Of a stretch of DNA of 5,421 nt, positions 1-5,421 are shown one piece after another (position 1 is the first letter of the stretch; every line of letters begins with the position of its first letter). Location: assembly GCA_003157055.1 (NCBI GenBank), contig PMIG01000332.1:1-5421 (forward strand), written 5' to 3'. Position numbers and translations under genes: made by a program. The stretch is from Bacteroidales bacterium (lineage in GTDB: Bacteria; Bacteroidota; Bacteroidia; Bacteroidales; VadinHA17). The notes beneath the pieces are model-generated. The model saw nothing but the letters and a program-made list of their open reading frames with translations. It was not told the DNA's origin and ran no database searches.

Positions 1-473
1 ATAATAATCCCGGGAATGATCAGGACAATGCAGCCGAGGATGACCAGGGCAACCACCAGCAGGTTTGCAAGGATTATGTTAAGGTAATTCTCCCAGAAAC
101 CTTTCAGCAGCAGTTCAAAATCGGGTTTGATCTTCCGTACTGCCTGAACAAAGATCATTTTGCTGCCGAAATCGATAACTGGCAATGCAAGAAAAGAGTA
201 AAGCAGGGCAAGCAAACCAAAAAAACCAGCAAGCAGCCCCAGTGAAGCAAGGTTGAAAAATTCGTGGCTCATATGTCCGTGCCAGATCCACGGGAAATGA
301 TTCAGACCTGATGAATTAAAATTCATATGGAATATTTTTGTTGGCCCGGATAAGATTGTTACAACCAGAACTACAAGGAAGAGCCTTAGAAAATTGTCCC
401 CCATTACACTCCATCCGGTTCCGAAGCTGTTACCGAAAGAGGGCCTCAATCTGTAATCATTATTTGTTTCCAT
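1..473 (-). CDS. Multi-pass membrane protein, N-terminal part (cut by window edge)
   Basis: The reading frame opens at an ATG at 473 and stays open to the window edge, giving 157 residues without a stop. The first 27 residues are polar (METNNDYRLR start). A hydrophobic helix follows at about 28-43, then a loop rich in His and Trp (HFPWIWHGHMSH, about 59-70). Next come a long hydrophobic stretch at about 74-100, an amphipathic segment (about 108-128) and a third helix from about 131 that ends in LIIPGII at the edge. The helix followed by an IIPG-type turn resembles the DUF975 / GDPD-membrane-domain style of bacterial membrane proteins, but this is only a resemblance and I assign no function. 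The gene is divergent from the LuxR-type regulator at 652, so the 178-bp intergenic region may control both. The start is supported by a candidate promoter about 44 bp upstream. Confidence 0.8.
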   Translation of the reverse strand, partial: METNNDYRLRPSFGNSFGTGWSVMGDNFLRLFLVVLVVTILSGPTKIFHMNFNSSGLNHFPWIWHGHMSHEFFNLASLGLLAGFFGLLALLYSFLALPVIDFGSKMIFVQAVRKIKPDFELLLKGFWENYLNIILANLLVVALVILGCIVLIIPGII

Positions 474-476
474 TTT

Positions 477-499
477 TTAAGTTTATTAAGTTTTAAGTT
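477..499. repeat. Three TTAAGTT repeats in the leader of the membrane gene
   Basis: TTAAGTT occurs at 477-483, 486-492 and 493-499, directly upstream of the minus-strand membrane gene. Its TTAAGT core equals half of the TACTTAAGTA palindromes further along this intergenic region. These copies could be weaker regulator half-sites in the 5' leader. The region is AT-rich, so chance is a real alternative. Confidence 0.35.
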
Positions 500-516
500 G
501 ATACCTTTTTGTGAAG

Positions 517-524
517 CAAATGTA
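517..524 (-). promoter_or_regulatory. Candidate Bacteroidota -7 element of the membrane gene
   Basis: Read on the minus strand, TACATTTG matches the Bacteroidota -7 consensus TAnnTTTG exactly. Transcription would start some 7 bases downstream, leaving a short leader of about 35-40 bases before the ATG at 473. I see no convincing -33 TTG at the usual distance, so this is a partial promoter match. The TACTATAGTA palindrome (550-559) would sit just upstream of it. Confidence 0.45.
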
Positions 525-549
525 AACCACTGATTTTCCATGGGCGTCA

Positions 550-559
550 TACTATAGTA
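550..559. promoter_or_regulatory. TACTATAGTA palindrome, possible operator half-site
   Basis: This is a perfect 10-bp palindrome that shares its outer TACT/AGTA arms with the two TACTTAAGTA palindromes at 577-586 and 597-606. It differs only in the central four bases. Its centre is 27 bp from the next palindrome. It lies just upstream of the candidate -7 element of the minus-strand membrane gene, where it could serve as a third regulator site on that side. No binding protein can be named from sequence alone. Confidence 0.4.
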
Positions 560-575
560 GTGAATTTTAATTTTC

Positions 576-607
576 CTACTTAAGTATGCAGGGCCATACT
601 TAAGTAG
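576..607. promoter_or_regulatory. Perfect 13-bp inverted repeat, double-palindrome operator candidate
   Basis: The arms CTACTTAAGTATG (576-588) and CATACTTAAGTAG (595-607) are exact reverse complements separated by six bases (cagggc). Each arm contains its own perfect 10-bp palindrome, TACTTAAGTA, at 577-586 and 597-606. The two centres are 20 bp apart, close to two helical turns, so two dimers could bind the same face of the helix. The element ends 45 bp before the regulator start codon, over the expected promoter. It is AT-rich with no following T-tract, so it does not look like a terminator. The obvious candidate binder is the LuxR-type protein encoded next to it (autoregulation), which is inference. 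Confidence 0.6.
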
Positions 608-611
608 TATC

Positions 612-619
612 TACTTTTA
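612..619 (+). promoter_or_regulatory. Weak candidate -7 element of the regulator gene
   Basis: TACTTTTA matches seven of the eight positions of TAnnTTTG and lies 32 bases before the ATG at 652. The leader would be about 25 bases long. The same nonamer, TACTTTTAT, recurs at 640-648, but that copy is too close to the start codon to serve as a promoter for it. No clear -33 element is present, and the double palindrome (576-607) occupies the expected position, consistent with a regulated promoter. Confidence 0.25.
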
Positions 620-627
620 TTCAGTTC

Positions 628-646
628 AAAAGTTTTTAATACTTTT
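628..646 (+). other. Imperfect inverted repeat next to the regulator start codon
   Basis: AAAAGTTTT (628-636) and AATACTTTT (638-646) pair at eight of nine positions around a single central base. The element ends five bases before the ATG at 652. It may form a weak AU hairpin in the leader that affects translation, or it may be another AGT/ACT-type protein site. Its low GC content makes chance plausible. Confidence 0.3.
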
Positions 647-651
647 ATAAT

Positions 652-1617
652 ATGCTGAAGTATCTCTTCTACATAGTTTTCATTATATCGGTTGCAATGG
701 CAGCGCTTGGGATCATACTGTCATCACGCCTCAAAAACAGGTCAAAATCAGATCTCTTCTCTTCTCTGCTCTATTTCCAGGTATTTATATTTACTTTCGG
801 GTTTTATGGTATCTGGGGACAGGTAATTATCAAGACGTTCCTGTCAGTCTTTTTTACTCCTGATCAGATGTCAAAGTTTACTGACATCTCTATTATTCTT
901 GGCCTCCCTTTCCTTGTCTTCGCCTGGTTGATGCTGATAAGATTCTCGGCAGGGTTATCAGGCAGAAAAGACAGCAACCGGTTCATTTTCCTCTTTCTTT
1001 TCGTCAATTTCACCCTACTGGCAGCAGTCGGATATTTTACCACCAGGGAAAATACGATGAAGACTGTTTCCCTCATAAGAGAGTATTATATAATTATGAA
1101 CCTCATCATATCTTTTATAGGAGCATACCTTATTCACCTTCCACTTAAAGGCCGAGCTGTCATCCACGATTATGACAGGAAGATTATTGCACCTTCAATG
1201 TTTATCATAATGATTGTGCAGTGTCTGCCGTATGTCTTTTATACCGGGCAGGAATGGCTTGCTGTAATTTTCATTTTTACCTTTTTTACAGGAAATGTTT
1301 TCCTGCCGGTGTACCTTAGCTACGGGACCCTTGTATCGGGATTGTCATCCAGGCCGGGAGTCGAAATATCTTTAGACGATTTTTACAGTAAGTTTGAAGT
1401 TTCTCCCCGCGAAAGGGATATTATTCAGGAAATCTGCAACGGGCTCAGCAACAAGGAGATTTCTGAGAAATTATTCATCAGCCTTCAGACAGTAAAAGAT
1501 CATACCCACCGGATTTATATTAAAACTAATGTAAAGAGCAGGGTGCAGCTGATAACGCTGGTGAAGGAGGAAACTCAGGCTTCAGGTGACAGGCGTCTGG
1601 TGTCAGGCAGTTTCTAA
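652..1617 (+). CDS. Membrane-anchored LuxR-type transcriptional regulator (7 TM + HTH)
   Basis: This 321-residue protein has an N-terminal membrane domain with about seven hydrophobic helices, roughly at 2-25, 38-60, 78-100, 108-130, 141-163, 179-198 and 202-226. A cytoplasmic C-terminal GerE/LuxR helix-turn-helix spans about 248-305. Its hallmarks are SPRERDIIQEICNGLSNKEI, then LFISLQTVKDH and IYIKTNVKSR, matching the family pattern of SxRE, GLSNKEIA, TVKxH and K..VxSR. There is no receiver, PAS or autoinducer-binding domain, so the signal is probably sensed in or through the membrane and its nature is unknown. The ATG follows an AT-rich leader without a Shine-Dalgarno, as is common in Bacteroidota. 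The gene is divergent from a membrane-protein gene, its likeliest target, and convergent with thiN. The last 12 or so residues are encoded by a degenerate heptamer repeat and are unlikely to be conserved. The domain call is firm; target and ligand are unknown. Confidence 0.9.
   Translation: MLKYLFYIVFIISVAMAALGIILSSRLKNRSKSDLFSSLLYFQVFIFTFGFYGIWGQVIIKTFLSVFFTPDQMSKFTDISIILGLPFLVFAWLMLIRFSAGLSGRKDSNRFIFLFLFVNFTLLAAVGYFTTRENTMKTVSLIREYYIIMNLIISFIGAYLIHLPLKGRAVIHDYDRKIIAPSMFIIMIVQCLPYVFYTGQEWLAVIFIFTFFTGNVFLPVYLSYGTLVSGLSSRPGVEISLDDFYSKFEVSPRERDIIQEICNGLSNKEISEKLFISLQTVKDHTHRIYIKTNVKSRVQLITLVKEETQASGDRRLVSGSF
1576..1610 (+). repeat. Degenerate heptanucleotide tandem repeat (about 5 units)
   Basis: Five consecutive 7-bp units follow the pattern CAGGYNN, for example CAGGCTT, CAGGTGA and CAGGCGT. 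One unit departs from it (CTGGTGT). The array encodes residues 309-320 of the LuxR-type regulator, up to the penultimate codon. Since 7 is not a multiple of 3, a change in unit number would alter the C-terminal tail and stop position, beyond the HTH domain. Confidence 0.55.
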
Positions 1618-1634
1618 CGCTGACGATTCCATTT

Positions 1635-2267
1635 TCACGCTTTCTCCCCTTCGAAAAACTTGAGGAAAACCAGAATTGGACCGCCAGAGAATTTAAGTTC
1701 AATAGAATCACCTGTCGCCTCATTAAGCGTCCCTTCCCACCAGTTGTTAAGCTTGCGGTTATTTAACGGATAAAGGAGACCCGTTGATGTAATTTCGGTT
1801 GCGGGACAGATGGAGAAGACTGAGACTTGCTGTCCTTTTAATGATTCTATTCTACAATTGGTTATAAATGGAATGAAGATGCCGGAATCGGTTACCATTT
1901 TCACCTTTACAGTTTTAGCATATTCCACGAGCAGCGAAATGTTGCCAATTGAATGATCTTCCCGCTTCCCTCCTGCTCCAATGATCACCAGGTCATCATA
2001 GCCCGATTCATGACACCAAAGAACGGTTTTTGTAAGGTCATTTGTCTCCTGGCCGCTGTCGATATAAATCCTGTCGGCGAACCTGTTTTTAAGATCATCA
2101 CTAAGAGAATCCATATCCCCGACGATTGCATCCGGAACCAGCCCGTATCTGACAAGGTTCTCCGCACTTCCGTCACAACATACGATCACTTCAGCTTTGT
2201 CCAGGATATCGAGAGGTATCGGGTGAACCGGGAACGAGCCGTCGGCAACTATAACTGCGTTAGTCAT
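1635..2267 (-). CDS. thiN: Thiamine pyrophosphokinase
   Basis: The product transfers pyrophosphate from ATP to thiamine, giving thiamine pyrophosphate and AMP in the cytoplasm. At 210 residues it has the usual length of the family. The catalytic-domain signatures appear in order: CDGSAENL (31-38), GLVPDAIVGDMDS (42-54) with the metal-binding Asp pair, QETNDLTK (73-80) matching the family's T-x-D-x-x-K block, and GAGGKREDHSIGN (97-109) with the Arg/Asp pair. The C-terminal thiamine-binding beta domain shows TGLLYPL (162-168) and GTLNEA (179-184), where many relatives have GTSNE. It is the last gene of a minus-strand operon, starting 9 bp after the permease stop, so imported thiamine would be phosphorylated at once. 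The ATG at 2267 is well placed and gives a normal N-terminus (TNAVIVADGSFP). The stop lies 17 bp from that of the convergent regulator gene. Confidence 0.95.
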   Translation of the reverse strand: MTNAVIVADGSFPVHPIPLDILDKAEVIVCCDGSAENLVRYGLVPDAIVGDMDSLSDDLKNRFADRIYIDSGQETNDLTKTVLWCHESGYDDLVIIGAGGKREDHSIGNISLLVEYAKTVKVKMVTDSGIFIPFITNCRIESLKGQQVSVFSICPATEITSTGLLYPLNNRKLNNWWEGTLNEATGDSIELKFSGGPILVFLKFFEGEKA

Positions 2268-2276
2268 TTAATAAAA

Positions 2277-2927
2277 CTATTGTTTTGTTAAAGATTTTTT
2301 CCATTCAATAAGCCCCGCAAACGACATTGCACAATATACAATATATAATATTACTGTCGGGTAGAGGTGTCTTGTAATAAACAGCACCGAAGCAAATGCA
2401 TCGACAACGATCCAAAGATACCAGTGCTCATAAATCTTTCTGGCAAGCATCCAGGTTGCGACTATTGAAAGAGATGTAATAAATGAGTCGGCAGCAGGAA
2501 CAGGTGAATCAGTCAGATGTGAAAGAACAAACCATAAAATAAAATATAATGCACACAAAACCGCTGCAAGCACAATACCTGTCTTTAAATCAATCCTGGT
2601 AACTTTGAGTCTTTCAGTTTCTCCTTTTCTCCCTTTCTCCCTTCCGCTTTGAGGAATCTCCGTTCCACTTCGATCTCCCATTCTCCCGCTCTTCTTTCTG
2701 ATCCACCAATACCATCCCAGCACACTTATAACCAGATAATAACCCTGGAGGCTCGTGTCGGCGTAAAGCTTCCCCGTAAAAAATACCCATATATAAACTG
2801 CTGAGGTTATTATGCCTATTGGCCAAAGCCACAGGTTCTGTTTTATCTCGAGAAAAACGTATAATATCCCTGTAACAGCTCCGAAAACTTCAATGTAATT
2901 ATTTGATATCCAGTTAAAAATGTCCAT
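2277..2927 (-). CDS. pnuT: PnuC/PnuT-family vitamin permease, probably thiamine
   Basis: This 216-residue inner-membrane protein belongs to the PnuC family, whose members carry nicotinamide riboside or other vitamins by facilitated diffusion coupled to phosphorylation. Family marks include GILYVFLEIKQNLWLWPIGI (20-39), a Tyr/Trp-rich helix, LYADTSLQGYY (54-64) and GWYWW (71-75). In the second half come DSFITSLSIVATWMLARK (147-164), EHWYLWIVVD (167-176) and a last helix ending in GLIEWKK. Its place between a TonB-dependent receptor (14 bp upstream) and thiamine pyrophosphokinase (9 bp downstream) matches the Bacteroidota thiamine transporter called PnuT. Specificity is thus inferred from context, and nicotinamide riboside remains the main alternative. 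The oddity is a long, charged loop at about 77-107, between the GWYWW helix and LKTGIVL, largely encoded by degenerate octanucleotide repeats. Confidence 0.88.
   Translation of the reverse strand: MDIFNWISNNYIEVFGAVTGILYVFLEIKQNLWLWPIGIITSAVYIWVFFTGKLYADTSLQGYYLVISVLGWYWWIRKKSGRMGDRSGTEIPQSGREKGRKGETERLKVTRIDLKTGIVLAAVLCALYFILWFVLSHLTDSPVPAADSFITSLSIVATWMLARKIYEHWYLWIVVDAFASVLFITRHLYPTVILYIVYCAMSFAGLIEWKKSLTKQ
2618..2687. repeat. Degenerate octanucleotide repeat inside the permease gene
   Basis: On the plus strand, TTTCTCCT (2618-2625), TTTCTCCC (2626-2633) and another TTTCTCC (2634-2640) stand in tandem. Two decayed units, GATCTCCC and ATTCTCCC, are adjacent at 2672-2687, and an AATCTCC-like unit lies between (about 2655-2661). 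On the coding strand this reads GGGAGAAA-type units encoding Arg, Gly, Glu and Lys residues of the loop at about 81-104. An 8-bp change in copy number would shift the frame of the permease. Origin by local slippage expansion is inference. Confidence 0.55.
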
Positions 2928-2941
2928 TTAATCAAACTTAA

Positions 2942-5374
2942 TTAAAATGTAAAGCTCGCTTTTAACATGAAATTTATTCCTGCCTGAGGGAAATAATATG
3001 ACCAGGTGTTTTCTTTCCCGTCCTCATACCAGTTTCCGCCATAGGCATTGCTTTCATACTTTGAATTAAAGATATTGTTTACCAGAAGCTGGAATTCAGT
3101 GTTTTTTAATCCCTTTATTGCCGGATTGAAGCTAACCATCACGTTATTTACAAAATAAGGATCTATCATGCGGTCATGGCTCATTGTATTATCAAAATAC
3201 TGACTGCCTACATATTTACTGATCAAATGCATTTCAAGGTTTCTGATTACCCTGAAGTTCATATCGCTGGAACCCGTTATAACAGGTGAATATGCGATAT
3301 CGACTGTCCCGAGCTTTTTATTTTTATAAACCAGCAACGAGTCAGATGTGATATAATCTGTATAATATTCTGTGAAATTGAAAATCTTATTCCTGCTTAT
3401 CGTCAGGCTGAAATTCCAGCTGAAAAATTCTGCCGGCTTTATCCCGGCTGTAAATTCAGCACCCATACGATTGCTTTTTTCGACATTTGTCATTATCGGA
3501 TATCCGGTGCTGCTCAGTTCACCTGTCGGAACAAGCTGGTCTTTATAGTACATGCCATAAAGGCTTATGCCGAGGGAGTATTTATTGCCCCTTATCTTGT
3601 AGCCCAGCTCAGAGTCGTACAATGTTTCCGGCCGGGGAGTAGCATCAGGGTCACCGGCTGCCTCTGTAAAATCAGAACGGGAGGGTTCACGGTTGGCAAC
3701 CGAAAAAGAGAGAAATGCATCCTGGTCAGGCGTAATTGAGAAGAAGAGTCCTGCTTTGGGATTAAAAAAACCATACTTATGATCTGAATTCAAAACTTTA
3801 AGATCATCATCAATACCATTAATATTATAATGTATAAACCTGTACTGAAGATCACCGAAAAGTGAAATCTTATCGGTTAAAGAATAATCTGCCTTACCAT
3901 ATAGGCTTATCTCGCCTTTAGCTCCATGTCCAAGATACCATTGGTAATCCTTTTCAAGGTTTCCGGCATTTCTCATCCATATTATCCTTCCATAATGATT
4001 TCCGTAATAATAATTTGCACCTCCTCCAATAACTGCCTCCAGCTTCTCCCTTTTATATTTTAAGGACCAGACCATTCCTGAAAAATCGTTCTTCATCCAT
4101 TTCCTCCTTATAAGATCTGTCGATGAAATGGTTGAATCACCAATTATCATATCGGGAAGACCATACGCTGAAAGTGCATCATCCTGCTTATATTCTTCAT
4201 AATATCCCTCACCGGTGGTATAATGCAGAGCAGCGTTGAAGTTCAGGGATTCATTTATCCTGAAACTATAAAGAAGCTGATAATGGTTTTGAAAATAATT
4301 GTCAGATTCATTATTGTAGTATTGTATTATTCCATTTTCATCTGTGTATTCCCCGGCCGGGTTATATCGTCTGTCAACCGATAGCATCTCCTTCGGAACA
4401 CCCCACCAGCTAATGCCTGTATGCTCTTCGCCCAGGATAATATTGGCCTGTAATCTCGACCTTCCGCTTCTGTACACTCCGCTCAGGTAAGCCGACTTAT
4501 GATCCGACCAGGTTCTCCTGATATAACCATCACTGTGAAGCTGAGAAAGCCTCATCATAAATGCAAACTTATTCGCAAGAAGACCTGTGGCGGCAGTTAC
4601 TGTGTTCTTAATTGTATTATAAGAGCCATATGATGTACTGATCTGAGCTAACGGTTCATTTTCGGGACTTTTTGTCTGAATACTTACTGTCGCACCAAAT
4701 GCTGCTGCGCCGTTTGACGAAGTGCCTGCACCCCGTTGCACCTGGATATTGTCGGTCGAAGATGCAAGGTCGGGAAGATCTACCCAGAACACCTCCTGTG
4801 ATTCAGGATCGTTAAGAGGTATGCCATCAATAGTAACATTTATCCTGCTTGCATCAGTACCGCGGATACGGAGACTCGTATAGCCGATCCCGGTGCCAGC
4901 CTCTGACGTTTCAACAAGTGATGGGGTCAAGCCAAGAATATACGGAATATCCTGGCCGGTGTTCTGATTTCTCAGAGCCTCATTCCCGATTGTTACGTAA
5001 GCAAGAGGCGAATGTTCTCCTGCCCGTGTCGCATTAACTATTACCTCACCAGCCTCAAGCGGTTTCTGAACCAGGGTAATATTCACGACTGATTCTCCGT
5101 CAACGTTTGCCTCAACCGTCTTTGTATCATAACCCAAAAAGGAGAAACGGATCCTGTAAATGCCAGTTTTCAATCCTGAAAGTACATAATTGCCGTCGGG
5201 ATTGCTGTGAACCCCCAAAAACCCATTTTCGATAACAATGCCTGCACCATTGAGGGGATTTCCTGATTCATCAGTTATTTTTCCCTTTACAACACAGCCT
5301 TTTCCCTGGAATCCTAAAGCATCTGACATTATTACAACACCGGCAATTAAAAGCAAAGCAATTTTTAGCCTCAT
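2942..5374 (-). CDS. TonB-dependent outer-membrane receptor, probably for thiamine
   Basis: The 810-residue precursor begins MRLKIALLLIAGVV, a Sec signal peptide probably cleaved near residues 19-21. A carboxypeptidase-regulatory-like domain follows at about 28-102 (GKITDESGNPLNGAGI, then DGNYVLSGL and GYDTKTV). A TonB-box-like VIVNATR lies at about 111-117. The plug domain covers about 118-235, with LTPSLVETSEAG, SLRIRGTDASRINVTIDGIP and NIQVQRGAGTSSNGAAAFGA. The rest is a beta-barrel rich in Tyr and Asn, ending in LKASFTF with the terminal Phe typical of outer-membrane proteins. The start chosen is the ATG at 5374. An upstream in-frame TTG at 5380 would add only two residues and is less likely. 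It is the first gene of an operon with a PnuC-type permease and thiamine pyrophosphokinase, so thiamine or a derivative is the inferred substrate. No SusD-like partner is visible downstream. The receptor class is certain, the substrate less so. Confidence 0.93.
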   Translation of the reverse strand: MRLKIALLLIAGVVIMSDALGFQGKGCVVKGKITDESGNPLNGAGIVIENGFLGVHSNPDGNYVLSGLKTGIYRIRFSFLGYDTKTVEANVDGESVVNITLVQKPLEAGEVIVNATRAGEHSPLAYVTIGNEALRNQNTGQDIPYILGLTPSLVETSEAGTGIGYTSLRIRGTDASRINVTIDGIPLNDPESQEVFWVDLPDLASSTDNIQVQRGAGTSSNGAAAFGATVSIQTKSPENEPLAQISTSYGSYNTIKNTVTAATGLLANKFAFMMRLSQLHSDGYIRRTWSDHKSAYLSGVYRSGRSRLQANIILGEEHTGISWWGVPKEMLSVDRRYNPAGEYTDENGIIQYYNNESDNYFQNHYQLLYSFRINESLNFNAALHYTTGEGYYEEYKQDDALSAYGLPDMIIGDSTISSTDLIRRKWMKNDFSGMVWSLKYKREKLEAVIGGGANYYYGNHYGRIIWMRNAGNLEKDYQWYLGHGAKGEISLYGKADYSLTDKISLFGDLQYRFIHYNINGIDDDLKVLNSDHKYGFFNPKAGLFFSITPDQDAFLSFSVANREPSRSDFTEAAGDPDATPRPETLYDSELGYKIRGNKYSLGISLYGMYYKDQLVPTGELSSTGYPIMTNVEKSNRMGAEFTAGIKPAEFFSWNFSLTISRNKIFNFTEYYTDYITSDSLLVYKNKKLGTVDIAYSPVITGSSDMNFRVIRNLEMHLISKYVGSQYFDNTMSHDRMIDPYFVNNVMVSFNPAIKGLKNTEFQLLVNNIFNSKYESNAYGGNWYEDGKENTWSYYFPQAGINFMLKASFTF

Positions 5375-5421
5375 AGTCAATTTATTTTAACTACTGAAAA
5401 TCAGGTTGCTTTTAATTAGCT
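5375..5421 (-). other. Leader of the receptor operon, truncated
   Basis: Only 47 AT-rich bases precede the receptor start. They contain a small CTGA-TTT-TCAG stem-loop (about 5394-5404), but no TAnnTTTG element and no Shine-Dalgarno. The promoter, and any TPP riboswitch, must lie beyond the window edge. The octamer AACCTGAT (5400-5407) recalls a thi-box segment, but the CGTAGGGA-like 3' part that should follow is missing. Confidence 0.4.

Noticed and set aside
576..607. The 13-bp inverted repeat as an intrinsic terminator or mobile-element end
   Set aside because: It is AT-rich, lacks a T-tract, lies between divergent starts where no transcript ends, and has no flanking target duplication or transposase.
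1587..1605. TGACA...TGTCA stem as a terminator of the regulator gene
   Set aside because: The stem is only 5 bp with a 9-base loop and no T-tract, it lies inside the coding sequence, and it is better explained by the heptamer repeat.
1526..1723. Minus-strand open frame across the convergent junction
   Set aside because: It overlaps two real genes, has no family motifs, and reads partly through the heptamer repeat.
1953..2291. Plus-strand open frame opposite thiN
   Set aside because: It lies antisense to a clearly conserved kinase gene and its translation shows no recognisable domain.
2614..2832. Second minus-strand frame inside the permease gene
   Set aside because: It is a shadow of pnuT, and its charged C-terminus is the octamer repeat read in another frame.
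5290..5310. Cys after the receptor signal peptide as a lipoprotein site
   Set aside because: The residues before the Cys (GKG) do not form a lipobox, and TonB-dependent receptors of this type use ordinary Sec signals.
5375..5380. TTG start at 5380 for the receptor
   Set aside because: It adds only Met-Thr in front of an ATG that gives a standard signal peptide (MRLKIALLL), so the ATG at 5374 is preferred.
5400..5407. AACCTGAT on the minus strand, resembling part of a TPP riboswitch (thi box)
   Set aside because: Eight bases are too few, the CGTAGGGA-like 3' segment is absent between it and the start codon, and it is only about 25 bases from the ATG.

Overview
The window suggests a Bacteroidota genome of moderate to low GC, probably Bacteroidales or a related lineage. 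The evidence is a SusC-like TonB-dependent receptor with an N-terminal carboxypeptidase-regulatory domain, a PnuC-type permease beside a thiamine pyrophosphokinase, a 7-TM LuxR-type regulator, and a TAnnTTTG-type -7 promoter element. No RNA gene, insertion sequence or CRISPR array is visible.

Layout. From the left edge to 473 (minus strand) lies the N-terminal part of a multi-pass membrane protein whose C-terminus is outside the window. It is transcribed divergently from a complete regulator gene at 652-1617 (plus strand), which encodes seven predicted transmembrane helices followed by a LuxR-type helix-turn-helix. The 178-bp region between them (474-651) is rich in symmetric motifs. It holds a perfect 13-bp inverted repeat made of two TACTTAAGTA palindromes 20 bp apart, a related TACTATAGTA palindrome, repeated TTAAGT half-sites and an imperfect hairpin just before the regulator start.

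The right two thirds, all on the minus strand, are a compact three-gene operon. Its order of transcription is the TonB-dependent receptor (2942-5374), a PnuC/PnuT-family permease (2277-2927) and thiamine pyrophosphokinase (1635-2267), with gaps of 14 and 9 bp. Together they make a plausible thiamine salvage route: uptake across the outer membrane, transport across the inner membrane, and pyrophosphorylation to TPP in the cytoplasm, which traps the vitamin. The kinase is the firmest assignment. The thiamine specificity of the two transporters is inferred from context. Only 47 bp upstream of the receptor is in view, so a TPP riboswitch leader could neither be confirmed nor excluded.

The operon converges on the regulator gene with only 17 bp between stop codons and no recognisable terminator. 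Two short tandem repeats lie inside coding sequence: a degenerate heptanucleotide array forming the C-terminal tail of the regulator, and a degenerate octanucleotide array encoding an unusually long charged loop in the permease. The best candidates for something new are the double-palindrome operator with its membrane-anchored regulator, and the repeat-built loop in the permease.
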